A DNA stretch of 64,000 nt, from contig JAMXSV010000023.1 of NCBI GenBank assembly GCA_027559495.1, forward strand, positions 434,001 to 498,000, in the 5' to 3' direction. Below the pieces are notes generated by a model. It worked only from the letters and a program-made list of their open reading frames with translations, ran no database searches and was not told the DNA's origin. Of this stretch, positions 33,002 through 44,589 are shown in pieces. Each line of letters begins with the position of its first letter. The stretch's first letter is position 1. The translations under genes were made by a program, and so were the position numbers. This stretch comes from Aurifilum marmelostoma. Its lineage: Eukaryota > Ascomycota > Sordariomycetes > Diaporthales > Cryphonectriaceae.

Positions 33002-33907
33002 ATGGCAACCGAGGCCCAGAGCCCGGAGCAGCCCCAGCGCAACAACAGCGCCTCCCCAACCGACGAGCACACAGCATCCGCACAACAAGACCAGCAGCCC
33101 TCTGCTGCACCAGACCCAGCAGCAGAAAACCCCCCCCCCACCACCACGACGACCACCACCACCAACCCAACCTCCCCGCCCCTACCGGCCCGCCACACAG
33201 CCACAACCCCGGGCCCCCGCGCCCAGCGCCTCCAGGAGTCCTTCGACGCCGCCCTCGCCCGCACCCTCGCCAAGATCTCCCCCGACAACTTTGGCGCCTG
33301 CTACCCGACCCTCGCCTCCCGCGCCCCGCACGTCCTGCGCCAGGTCCAGCGCGGCATGGTCGACCGCCTGGGCCAGCTGTGCGCCGCCGAGTTCGCAAAG
33401 GTCCTGGAGCGGTATGCCGTCGTGCCGCGGCTGAACGAGCTCGAGGCGCTGGCCGGGGATGCGGAGCTGCGGCGGCGGGCGGCGGCGGCGGCGGCGGCGG
33501 CGGCTGACAGAGGAGGGCAGAGGGTAAAGGGCAAAGGCAAGGGCAAGGGCAAGGGCAGGGAGGGCGAGGCAGAGGAAGAAGGCGGAGAGGACACGGGGAG
33601 GAGGAACAACAACAACCCCGTCCCGCCGCATCTGCTCCCCGCTGGGGCCGTGCTGGCTGCACACCTGGCGCCGCACCTCGCCAGCCAGCAGAGCCAGCTG
33701 AACGCCCGGCTGCAGAACACGCAGGCTGCCAATGTTGTGCTGTGGGAGGAGGTCCAGGCGCAGAGGGCCGAGGTGGAGGGCCTGCTGGCGTCGCTGGAGG
33801 CCGCGCTGGCGGATGTTGATGGCGCTGCGGACCTGATGAACGGGGTGCCGGCCGAGGCATTGGCGGTCGAGAGCCGGACTCTGGAGGTCGAGATGGCGGA
33901 CGTGTGA
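33002..33907 (+). CDS. NNF1: Kinetochore protein Nnf1 (Mis12/MIND complex)
   Basis: Intronless, 301 residues. After a disordered N-terminus with a Thr run comes the Nnf1 domain: RAQRLQESFDAALARTLAKI, NFGACYPTLA, QVQRGMVDRLGQLCAAEFAKVLE and NELEAL (about 75-155). Nnf1 is a coiled-coil subunit of the MIND complex that joins centromeric chromatin to Ndc80. A low-complexity insertion (nine Ala, then Lys-Gly repeats and an acidic stretch, about 160-205) splits the domain from a C-terminal helical segment (QLNARLQNTQAANVVLWEEV). The start ATG follows an A/C-rich leader. The frame is open far upstream, but that part has no homology and lies opposite the NOSIP-type gene. Confidence 0.87.
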   Translation: MATEAQSPEQPQRNNSASPTDEHTASAQQDQQPSAAPDPAAENPPPTTTTTTTTNPTSPPLPARHTATTPGPRAQRLQESFDAALARTLAKISPDNFGACYPTLASRAPHVLRQVQRGMVDRLGQLCAAEFAKVLERYAVVPRLNELEALAGDAELRRRAAAAAAAAADRGGQRVKGKGKGKGKGREGEAEEEGGEDTGRRNNNNPVPPHLLPAGAVLAAHLAPHLASQQSQLNARLQNTQAANVVLWEEVQAQRAEVEGLLASLEAALADVDGAADLMNGVPAEALAVESRTLEVEMADV

Positions 33908-34609
33908 GTGGGAACGACATCTTGTGCTGCAGACTACATGGTGGTGCAAGCTAGAGACAAGGGGCTGTTCCACAGCAGCAACACCTGACAACCTGCAGGA
34001 GAAGCACTGTGTGGGAGGACAGCCCCATGAGCATGATGACTACGACGGGATAATACCAGGCGTTGCGGAGTAGCCTCCTTTTGAGGTCGGGCAAAGATGA
34101 TGATACCTATATGAGGACAGTCCTATTTACATAAATCCATCTACTTCTCTGTCCATGGTTCTGCTCTCTCATCAGCCCAATCAAAACGTTTAAAGAAACC
34201 TGAAAATGCTGGCTGTCTTTCGGCAGGGTATAGCCGTCGCCGCTCTCGCAAGCCTCATGCTTTCTTTCCACACCTTCGACATGCTAGGAGGTATATCATA
34301 AATAGGGAAGGAAAAAAAAAGCAAGGAAATGCCAGTCCCTTGCCCCTTGAAAACGCCGTACTGCAAATGGGTTAGATACAAATGCACAATACTGATGCAA
34401 CCATTTTCGCTGCCAATGACTCACGCGGCTGATGATTTCAGCATGATGAGATGGGATATATGTATGAGTGAATGAGTGTGATGTGATGATGATTGGACCA
34501 GTCAGGGTTATATGGGAGACGTGTGTGGGTACACTTGTGTGTATATAGGTAGGTGTGTGTGTGAGTGAGAGAGAGGTGGTGGTGGTGGATGTTGGTCTCA
34601 AAATTAATG
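33908..34609. other. Intergenic, convergent 3' flanks
   Basis: 702 nt between the facing stops of NNF1 and the PH-domain gene. It contains a GT/TG-rich patch near 34,530-34,590. No gene recognised. Confidence 0.55.
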
Positions 34610-36039
34610 TCATATACGCCGGTTGTCAGCATGTATGACCTGCCAAGGGCCCCAGAACTCGGGCTCGCCATAGGATGGCGGCTGGACCCGTGACATCTGG
34701 CCGGTGGACCAGTCGATGTGCCACCTCTGACCCTTGAAGATGACAAAGTTGGACTTGCGCGGGCTCTTGAACAGCAGCACTGCGTAGCAAAGCTTGGCAT
34801 AGACCATGTCGTGCGTGGTGGACCACAGGTGCCGAGGTCTCCACTTGCCCGTCTCGGGCTCCAGATCGTCATTACCCTGGGACGATGTCGATAGTCGATT
34901 GGCCGACGGCTCGTTGGGTGATGTTGTTGTGGTGTGATGAAAACTGCTCGTGGTCTGTGTGGCAGGCGATCCATCGAAGATGCCCGGCCCATTATGGGTG
35001 ATGTCCACACCCAACGGTCCATCGCCGGGCATGTCTTCTGAGTCGAGAGGTGAGACGGGCACGGAGCCAAAGGAATCCCATATCTCTCCGCCGCCACCAC
35101 CACCAGCCCCTTGCGTTCCGAACTGGCCGCGGAGCCATCGTAGCCTCTGTATGCGCGGGATGCTCTGGTCCCGAGGAAAGTCACGCTCGTCAATCGGGAT
35201 CGCCACGTCTATGGCGGCGAAGAGGCACTCGAGCCACTTGACAAAGGTCACTAGCTCCACACACGAGATGAGAAACTGGTCTGTCTCCGCCCTAATGCGG
35301 ATAACGTAACGACGTCTACGACTCTCATGTTAGCCCTGTGCTTTTTTTTCCTTCTGCCTCTTCTTTTTTTTTTTTTTCCCTCTTTTCTTTTTTGTCTTTA
35401 CAGGACACCGAGAGCGGGATGAAGTGAAGCGGCCGGAGATTTGATGATAGTGGCAGCGGCGGCGGTGGTGGTGGTGACGACTTACTTGTGATAATCAGCG
35501 GCTATACCCACATCGGCATGCTGCAGGCTGTAGCTGCGCTCCAGTGTCCCCCTTTTCAACCACGAAGGGTTGTCCGGCTTCACGTCGGGACCGTGCATGC
35601 GGTTCTTGCCCCAGCCGAAATCTTTCTTTTTGGCCGAGTAGATGTGCAGCGCTGTGCCGTGTAGCACGACGAACATGGTTCGCCAGTTTCTGTACTCGGC
35701 CCTCTTGACAGCATCCTCAATCTCCATCTTCATCTGGAAGACGTTCTCCATGTGGACGTCGCAGTAGTACCCGGGCAGGTTCTCCTGGTCCGTCAACACG
35801 CTCTCGTCCATGACGGCCTCCTTGCCCTTCCGCGACGGCCCCTCGTAGGCCCCGTGTGTGGCGACATGGTAGGCTGGCGGCATGGGCGGCTGTGCAAAGG
35901 TCATGACCTGCTCGTAAAAGTAATCCTCCTCCATCGACAGTCGGCGCACTGGCCGGTTGTCGATAGGCGCCAGTTCCAACGCATGGTTGAAGACGTCGAA
36001 AGTGGCGGAGGAGTTGTCGTCGGAGTCGCTGGGATCCAT
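34610..36039 (-). CDS. PH-domain protein, function unknown
   Basis: Exons 36039-35486 and 35315-34610, with a 170-nt intron (GTAAGT/TAG), give 419 residues. A pleckstrin-homology domain spans about 105-235: RNWRTMFVVLHGTALHIYSA, SLQHADVGIAADYHKRRYVI across the join, RIRAETDQFLISC, and the amphipathic end VTFVKWLECLFAAIDVA. It most resembles the PH domains of fungal Arf-GEF/spectrin-like proteins, suggesting membrane or phosphoinositide binding, but no catalytic domain is attached. The linker is Ser/Thr/Gly-rich. A conserved C-terminal block (KLCYAVLLFKSPRKSNFVIF and WSTGQMSRVQPPSYG) of unknown role follows. The intron contains T-rich tracts. Confidence 0.78.
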
Positions 36040-38501
36040 GACCGGTGTGGAGGGGGCCACTAGAGAGATAGAGAGAGATCCACCGCAGGCCCTGAAGGTA
36101 TAGGACGGGCACACACCCCCTCCCTCGTTCTTTTTTTTTTTTTTTTTTTGTGGTGTGTGTTCTTGTAGTTGTTATTTTAGTTCCTCCTTTCCCTCTTAAG
36201 GCGCCAATCCACCATTATCAAATACCCCATGCGAGGATGAGGAGAGGACCGCTGCCTGTTGCTTGTCTTCCCTCCTCAATCCCCACCACTCACACCCACC
36301 GCTGACCGGACCGAGACGTGGATATATTATCTTTGCCTCCAACCGTCGTTAGGTCCCAGGGCCGTGTGATATTCGGGGACTAGAGACCCCAGTCGTTGCT
36401 AAGTCCACTTTCGAAACCAGAGACCTTTCCACAACATGTGGCCGATATAGAGACAGAATGGAGCCGTCTTGTCCGGCCTCGTCAGGTCGAGTTGTGTCCT
36501 GAAGATGAGAAGGTGTCGAGGTGCCAACCAGCCAGCCTCAGGCGGTTGATCATTCAGGCTTGTTTTGTGGGTATGTGTGTCGAAAAGGCTGACTGACTGC
36601 AAGCAAGCAAACATACACATAAAAAGAGGCCACCGGGTAGAGCGGAAGCGGAACCAAGACTGTGCTGCGAGGGCCACAAGGTCGATATAGTTTAGCAGCT
36701 GCAGGACGGTGAATGCAGGGCAGGGCGGATATAGCTGGCAACACAGCCAAGCGAGGAGACTTTGCCGCGGGAAGGAATCAAAGGGAAAAAACAGCAGGAA
36801 AAATCACAGAGGGGAAGAGAGGGAGAGAGAGACGACAAATGAGAACAAGATGGAAATTGGCGATGGAGATAGAGGGAAGAAGAGAGGGAGGGGAGGGCAC
36901 GGGAAGGGGTGCACGCGGTCTTAGTCCAATGCAAGAGAAGCAGAGGGTAGAAGTTTGGAAGGCGGGCCAATCTGCAAGAGGGACGAACCCCTGTCTGCTA
37001 ATCCCTGACCCATGCCCGCGTTGCGCAACAAGCCATCCCTGTCGCTGTTCAGTCCCGTCGTGGTCTAGCGCCTCGCAGTACTGGTCCTCTCCGGAAGGTC
37101 GGCGGTACCCTTCTGGAAGTCGAGGAAACACCAGATCAGGTAGTTAATCAGCACACTCCATATTTACTCCGTAGATCTTCCGCCTTTTTTTCTCTCCCTC
37201 TCTCTCACTCCCTTGGTCATATCATGCTGATCACTTCATGCCATCTTCACATGCCTAAGATTACCCTTCGTAGAATCATGCGCACTGGTTCGGGGTTGCG
37301 TGTAGAATGGAGACCAAAGGGGGGGGGGAGCGCAGATCAATGGACAAGAAGAGATCGTGCAGCATTCAAAACCCGTACCCATTAGGAAAGAAATAGAAAA
37401 TAAGAAAGCAAAAGAAAAAAAAATACCCACCACGGCGCCGACGTCTGGCCAAGTGACCCCGTGCTTGACTGCTCACCCAAGAGGCTATTGGAATACGGAC
37501 AAGAAACCGAGCAGAGAGTCGACCCTCCCCGTATGGCCTAGCACGCGTCCTCGTCGCGGGACTTACCGAGGCCCCCCCCTCTCCAGAAGGGCGCCCTACC
37601 CTACCCCTCTGCAGACCCCATCAGCAGCAAAAACCGTCCCCCGTCAGCCAAAACCTCGCCGTCTGCGCGGGGCTATGCCTATTTTGGCAGGTTGTTAACC
37701 TCCCTCCTGGCACGGGGAGTCTGGAGTCGACATGCCGGCGTCGCTTGTATATCTTGTTCAGCATAGGTGGTATTGCGCGGATTGCGTGATTCTGTGAGGC
37801 TATTACCACGAGAGGGAGGAGGCAACGACATGGCTTGCGAGGCTGGCATGACCACCCCCCTCTTTTTGATTGTATTTTTAGATTGGCTATGAGTTTGTTT
37901 TCTTGTCCTTTTTTCTTTCTCTCCTTGATTTTCTTAACTATGTTCCACATACCGCATCATCATGCTGTCGAGCCTCCACCTCACCGCGTATTCGCTCCGC
38001 TTTGGATCGGCTCACCTGCTTCTCTTATCGACACCACGATGATAGCTGAGGTAGTCCAGGGCTGAACATGGCAAGCCTTGCGGCGCTGGCCTGATCTCTC
38101 GGGGAGACAGAGAAAGGCAAAAAACAAATAAACAAAAAATCTCGATGTGGTCACACTGAACATGCCCAGGGGGGGGGGGGGGGACACAATGCGAGCAAAC
38201 ATGCATCACCCCTCGCTTGCCCTCTTGTTGGGCCGTTTTGTGTCACGGTCAGCACCAGTGGCGAAAGAACAAATGGATTCTCCCGCCGGAAAGGCTTCTG
38301 GAAGAACTCTGGAAGCGATCCAGTAGCGAGATCGACCTCGTACCATTGCCACTTACCACCCTATCTCTTGTGTCCGTCCGGCTGTTGATGATGATCTTGC
38401 CCTGCTTCGAGCAACGGCTTGCGAGCTTCATCAACAGGAAGGGAGGAAGGAAAAAGAAAAAGAAAAAAAAACAAAGAAGAGGGCGGTGGCGGTGTTGGTA
38501 G

Positions 38502-38583
<82 letters not shown>

Positions 38584-41500
38584 CAATTGGATGGTCCTCG
38601 TGAGCCGCGTGGTGCTTACGATTGTTTTTACCGACGTTGCCTGTTCACAAGCACTTTTGCTGGTCCGGACGGCGAGACCCAAAATCGTCCTCAAATCCCG
38701 ATGGGCGGGGCCACCGAAGAGAGCGAGGGAGAGACAGACGGACGGAGCGCACACAGGACTTGCTAAAGACAAGCTCTGATCGTCATTGGAGTGGATACGG
38801 TTTCACATTGATGGTATTACCTGAGAACAACACAGGTTAAATCAACTTCCGACCTGGTTTCTGTGGGTGGAATTGGCTGGCCGGGCTGGCTGGCTGGCTG
38901 GCCCAGGTTCCGACATGCCGATGGCAGGGCCTCAATCCCTCACTCCAGTTCATGGGCACGGCGGGGCCGGCAGGGCTGCTTAATAAAGCAAGCACCACAG
39001 TCCAGCACCTCACAAGTAGTAAGAGAGAGGAGGGAGGGGGGGGGGGGGGGGGGAGGAGGGAGAGAGAAAGGGCCCTGGGCACCACATGGCATGGCAGGGA
39101 ATGTCGGGATGGCATGTCCGATTTTTCCTTGGACAATCGTCGTCATCCTGGCCCACCGGAACAGGAAGGAGGTTGACGGACGACGGAGAAAAGGACGCTC
39201 GTCGAGGCTGACAAACAGATTCCTCTTCACATGATCAGGACTGTGAGTCGCATTCGTATCTACCCTTCTTCTCTTCCTCCTCCTCCTCCTCCTTCTCCTC
39301 CTCCCCTGTGTGGTCACCACGTTGCCTACCGCTACTGCTTCCCTCGTCGGGAATAAAATCACGATGGGGGCTGAGCAGGTCCAGATCTCGCATCCACAGC
39401 CCATGTCGTTTGCGATCGAGATGGGTGGACAGCGCGGCTGAGACGTGTCAAGACGTACTTACATATGCCTTGTGCTGATCATCAACCCTCCCTACTGCTG
39501 CTTTCGGACACGTGTCGGGGTTGCAAACAAAGATACAAACATTGACCTAGGCAGATGGCATGTGTATATCCTGGTGCGCCAATACACTTGTGTTCCGGAT
39601 ATATACTAAATACCATGTACAACTTGCGTGGAGTACTCTTGTGATAGGCCGGCTGTGTCTGGGGAAACAATCTGTTACGCGCTCTGTCATTGACAGACTT
39701 ACTGTAGTGTTCTTGGGCCTTTAGTCGTTTATGCGTACGTGTACTGGGCCCTTCTCTCTCGGGTATCCGGCGCTGGAGATGCTTTGGTGGTGCATGCACA
39801 CTCGTCTCGTGAGTTCATGTGATGCGCCAGGTGCAAGCGGACTCACCCTCTGTGGCCCTTCCTGTCCTCTCACCTTGCCATCGTTGTTTTATGTCCTCAC
39901 TTCGTCTTCTTTGGTTTATCTGCAATTTATTGTTCAAGTAACTCTCCATTCTTCTGAGTTCGAGGTCTATGACCTGGTCCAGCATCATACATCTCACTCG
40001 TGATCATGTGTGAGGTCAACCAACGCCCATTCCCATCTGCTGCCCGCTCCTCCTCCTCCTCCTCCTCCTCGACCACCACCACCATCACCCTCCTGCAGCT
40101 CGCCGAGAAGCCACCATTACACCACCGCAACCATCCCAAACAACAACGTAGACCGACAGACCAATCTGCCGTCAGTACTCACACACTCTCTCTGACACCC
40201 AGCACACCACCAACGTTAGCCAACCCTCCCTTTCGTGACCTCTCCCCTTATCTCCTCCCCACGCCGTGTCCGTACGGGTTAGATAGGCCATGCATGAGCC
40301 CTCCCCCTCCCTCTCGTCCAAGCCTTGTCCAGTCCTCGAAAGTACCTTTCCACCCATCTGCCGACCCCCTTTCTCGCTGTGTGGCACGAAATGTACCCTC
40401 CCCCCCCCTCCTTTCCCACCACCTCGCGATATACTTCGCCATAGCGCCCGAGTCAACGACGAGAGGGGTGCGAAGACATCTACCACCCTCATTCCTGCCC
40501 TTCTCCCCCCCTCATCATCAACACTCTCTTACCTAAGAGAACCCCACGCACCCAGCTGAAGGTCGTCTCGCTCTCGTACTCGACCGGACACTATGTTACA
40601 GAGTACAACCTCTGTCCTGTCAAAGAGAGAGGGGCCCTTCAAACCAGAACAACCTTCACCCTCTCCCCCCCCCCCCCCTCTTTTTTCCTCCTCTCGACTT
40701 TGTGCAGCTTGCCTTCCCTCCTGCATAAAACCCGCCTCCCCGACCCTCCACACGAGCGCTGCACTGTCGATCAAGCCTGCCAGCCGGGACGCCGACATAA
40801 CACCGGGCCCGCAACCCTTTCATCTAGACATGTATGTCTCAATGCTTCCTGTCCCCACGAAGCTCCGGAGCGAACGAGAGGAAAAAGGGCACCAAGCACA
40901 AATCCATTGGGTGGAAAAGAGGGGCTAGGGTAAGTAATTTAAGTATCTCTTTCTACTTCTCCTCCCTCCCCCCCCCCCTGTGCCCGTCTCGGATCTTGAT
41001 CTTTGCCTATTCGCTCGGCTCAAGGATCTGCAGGTCATGCACACGTGGGCGCTCGGGATGACCTCAGGTAGCCCCCATCTTTCGTTTGGGCATGCCCGGA
41101 GCTGTGTGTCAGGTCAAGAGAGGGAAGAAAGGCGGGGGAACCGTGTGCGTGTCGCTCGCTTTGTGAGCATTGGATGGCGCAAAATTTGTCAGGATTGATC
41201 GGCTTCTTACTGACTTTGGAAGGTTTCAAACGCGTCCGCCCCCCTCTTCCTCGGCCCTCCCTTTCCCTACGGCTGTCGTACTGCTGAGACACTGCGGGTC
41301 CATTGGAAGATCAATTGCTTCACCGGGGCCATATCCGTTGATGCCGAATATCTGAATTGGAAAAAACAAACTATGTGCCAGGTGGATCAAAAGCCCATGC
41401 AGGCTGACGAAGAGTCGAAGACCATCGCTGGCTGTCCTCATTAATACCCATCCACTTTTTGAGTTTCGTCGTCAGTTGGTGATGTTTTTGGTGGTGTACA

Positions 41501-42037
41501 CGTCCAAGTGGATTCCTATCATTACAATCTGCTGTCCTCTCTTCTCCCACCCCTTGTTATCTTCATTCTTGACATCATCGCCCTGTGCAGATCTTCCTAC
41601 AGGCCCTGGTATCATGCCCCGCGGCCCTTTTTCCCTCGTTGCTCGTGCATATCATTCCCATCTTCTACAGGTGTTTGACCACATGATCATGCAAAATGTG
41701 AAGTGTGAAAAGGATCGCCTTCTTGCCCGCTTGTCCTCGCCCTAAGCAACAAACTTTTGTGCAGGAGGACGCCTGGGCAATCAAGCCGGAATCAGACAAA
41801 AGAAAAGGGGGTTTTTTTCTCTTTGCAATGCAGATACCGCAATGCGCCAATTCACAGAGCACGTCCACACACACCACCATGACACCACCGACCGGCCAAA
41901 AACTCCCAAAGACTCCAACGAAAAAACTTTTGGGAATTGGAAATTGGAGAAAAAGAAATGCTGACCAGCTTATCGCTTCCCCGAATTAGGAATGAGCAAG
42001 AAGAAAAAAAAAGTCGAGTCGCCTGTCATGTGGTCGT
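36040..42037. other. 6-kb gene-poor interval
   Basis: No gene is supported on either strand; ORFs are low-complexity. It contains a 20-T run at 36130-36149, G tracts (37319-37328, 38169-38183, 39036-39053), the (GAT)27 repeat, TCC repeats near 40,050-40,070, C14 at 40665-40678, and alternating GA and CT blocks. Non-coding RNA cannot be excluded. Confidence 0.5.
38503..38583. repeat. (GAT)27 trinucleotide microsatellite
   Basis: Twenty-seven uninterrupted GAT units. All three plus-strand frames through it are artefacts (poly-Asp, poly-Met, and a third with stops); no flanking coding features are seen. Confidence 0.95.
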
Positions 42038-43856
42038 TCAAGCATTGGTGGCCTGGGCGCCACCACGGCCACGAGGGGCACCGCGGCCACGGCCCGTGTA
42101 ACCTCCTCTTCCGCCTCCTTGGCTGCCGGAACGGTTGCCGTCAAAGCCACCGCGGCCACGTCCAGCCATTCCGCCACGATTGTTGCTGTAGTTGGCTCCG
42201 CCGTAGGCACCTGACTTGGGACGCCTAGTCTCAATGACAATGCTCTCGCCTTGAACCGTGATGGGGCTTGCCTTGATCGCGGCCTGGCAGCCCGCGACTG
42301 TCTGGAATTCCACAAAGGCACACGTCTGCAGATCTCGTCAGTGGATGTCGCCTGCGGGGCAGTAAAAATCCGTAGATAATGCTATCTTACCTTGGCGCGG
42401 TTGATGTCGAAGTAGACGACATCACCAAAGGCGCTCAGCGCGTTCCTCAGCTCATCGTCCTTGACCTTCTCATTGACAAACTTGACGTAGGCCAGGGTGC
42501 CCTCCTTCTCGGGAGTCGCGCTCGAGTGCTGTCGGCTCTGTCTCTTGGAGTCGGCACCGGCCGTGCGCCACTCGTTGGCCTCCTTGTTCGCAGACTGGGC
42601 AGGGGCCTCGGGGGCGGCGGCGGCGGCAGAAGCAGGCGTACTGGTCGCGGCAGCAGGGGCGGCTGGGGCAGTAGTTGGAGCAGCAGCTGTGTTGGCAGGA
42701 GCCGGCCGGGTCTGCGCTGGTGAGGCGGCAGCAGCAGCCTTGTTCGGCAGCGGGATGGCGGGCTTGACGGCGGGCTTGCCCGATCCAGCAGCCGCGAGGT
42801 TGGCCCAGGTCATCGGCTTGGGAGGGCCCTTGGGCTTCTCAGGCTCGGGAGCTGGGGCTTGGGCGGGAGCTGGAGTAGGGCTAGGGTCCTTGGGGACCTC
42901 GGGCTGCTTGATCTCCTCGGCAGAAATCTCCTGCGCGGCCTTCTCCGGGTCAGGGGTGGGCTCGGCAACCTCAGGCTTGCTTGTGTTCTCTTGGGCAGCG
43001 GGAGTAGCCTCAGCGGGGGTCTCGACGGCTGGCTCCTCGGCGGGCTCCTTGGCTGAGCTGGACTCCTCCAGCTTCTTGTCAATAGCCTCGGCATCCAAGG
43101 CGGCGGGTTCGGCCTTGACTGGCTCCTCGGCCTGGACTGGCTCGGGCACGGGCTCGGGCACGGGCTCCTCAGCCGCCTCGGGTTCGGCAGCGGCAGCAGG
43201 CTCCTCCGCGGTGCCCTCGGCGGTTTCCTCGTCGCCCTCATTGATGTATCGCAGAATATCGTTAAGAAGGTAGTATCCAGCGGGCTGCGCTGCGAGGACG
43301 AAGGTCTGCACGAATTTCTTGGGCTCGCCAGATTTGTTGGAAATCTCTCCGATGACCTGGATGACGATGTTTTCGAACGAGGCTTGGGAGTCGACATTCG
43401 AGACGCGGACCTTGCAGTCTGAGAAATCGAGCTCCTTGATACGCTCTTGAATGGCCTGGACAGATTAATCGTTAGGACGCACGGATACACGAGAGGAGAA
43501 CGGCTGCAACAGCCTTCGTCACTGGGGTCTTCAAACATACCGGCCGTCCGACGGCGACGTTCACTAGCTCTGCCTCAGGGCCTTGGACGAATTGAGATCG
43601 TTTGTTGTAGAACAGCTAGAGGAAGGTCAGCTACCGGAAGTCGGCGATAATCTGATCAGCACGCTGGACTCACGTGGAGCTTGCCGGGGTTCTTGCTCAG
43701 AGTGTTATAGTACTGCTCGACAAAATACCAGCCGACCTCATCCTTGGACAGGGAAATACCGGTAGCTGACTGGGCGGGTGCGGCAGAAACGGCATCAGAA
43801 GTCGCAGGCGGGGTAGCATACTGCTCCTGGTGGTTGAAGTTGCCGTTTGTTGCCAT
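42038..43856 (-). CDS. NTF2-like and RRM protein with RGG tail (G3BP/Bre5/Nxt3 type)
   Basis: Exons 43856-43674, 43615-43541, 43455-42391 and 42325-42038 give 536 residues. An NTF2-like domain (about 33-165) comprises VGWYFVEQYYNTLSKNPGKLH, LFYNKRSQFVQGPE, AIQERIKELDF, VIQVIGEISN and FVQTFVLAAQPAGYYLLND. A Glu/Pro/Ala-rich linker with EPVPEP repeats follows. The RRM (about 375-450) has RNP2-like LAYVKFVNE and RNP1-like KTCAFVEF, completed across the last intron. Gly/Arg repeats (RGRGG) close the protein. This matches G3BP and fission-yeast Nxt3; yeast Bre5 is the Ubp3 cofactor. Likely cytoplasmic RNA binding and stress-granule assembly, inferred by family. Introns are 58-85 nt. Confidence 0.9.
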
Positions 43857-44589
43857 TTTGCTATCGTCGACTGACTGTGGGGGGGTTTTTTGTCGCTGGT
43901 CCTGCACTTCCTATCTCGTCGTTGTGTTCAGGATCTTCAAATGCTGTATCTATCTTTGCCACAGGGCAGTCTCTTTCTCGACAGATGGGGGTGGACTAGA
44001 TGCCGGTAAAGGAGGTGCAGAAACTGTAAATAGAGGCTTAGCTTTTCGCACTGGTGGTTGGGGTAGATGGATGAAGGGGACAGCTGCAGACGAACCTATC
44101 TATGTAGACGCAGAGAAATAGAGAGTAGATAGATATTACCAAAGATTCAAAGAAGCCTATTGTTGGAACAAGCTGCAGCAGTGCTTTCTGCGGGATGGTG
44201 TGGCTGGTGACTGCCAGGTTGTATGGCAGTTCTCGGGGCAGAAGTGGGCGTGGGGATGATGACAAACACGTTGCCTGTGGTTGCTGAAGGATTGGAAGGT
44301 ATGATCTCAGTGGAAGGGTGGGACGACAAAGGTTGGCCTATTGGGAGGAAAGGTTGGTGATGGTGGTGGGTATGGAGGATAGAGGCGTCTCAGGATGATG
44401 GCGAGGTGTGAAGGTGGTTGAAGTTCAGGTTGGGCTGTGTGCTTGTTGACGTGAGGCAACGAACGTGACGAGAGAAAAAATGTCAATTCTTCCCCAGAGC
44501 TGACCAGGCACAAATGTGGAAAGAGCAGGGTTCCCCTCAGGTGGCCAAGGCGCTCTCTTTTTTTTCTCTTAGTGGGATACACTAGTTTT
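43857..44589. promoter_or_regulatory. Upstream region of the NTF2/RRM gene
   Basis: About 730 nt before the start codon, pyrimidine-rich on the minus strand, consistent with a promoter and long leader. No specific element was assigned. Confidence 0.45.

Noticed and set aside
32742..33920. 392-residue minus-strand ORF opposite NNF1
   Set aside because: Arg/Pro/Gly-rich mirror of the NNF1 coding strand; no family features.
38486..38779. ORFs made of poly-Met, poly-Asp or poly-Ile
   Set aside because: Produced by the (GAT)n repeat only.
42497..43273. 258-residue plus-strand ORF opposite the NTF2/RRM gene
   Set aside because: Ala/Gly/Ser-rich shadow of the Glu/Pro/Ala linker on the other strand.
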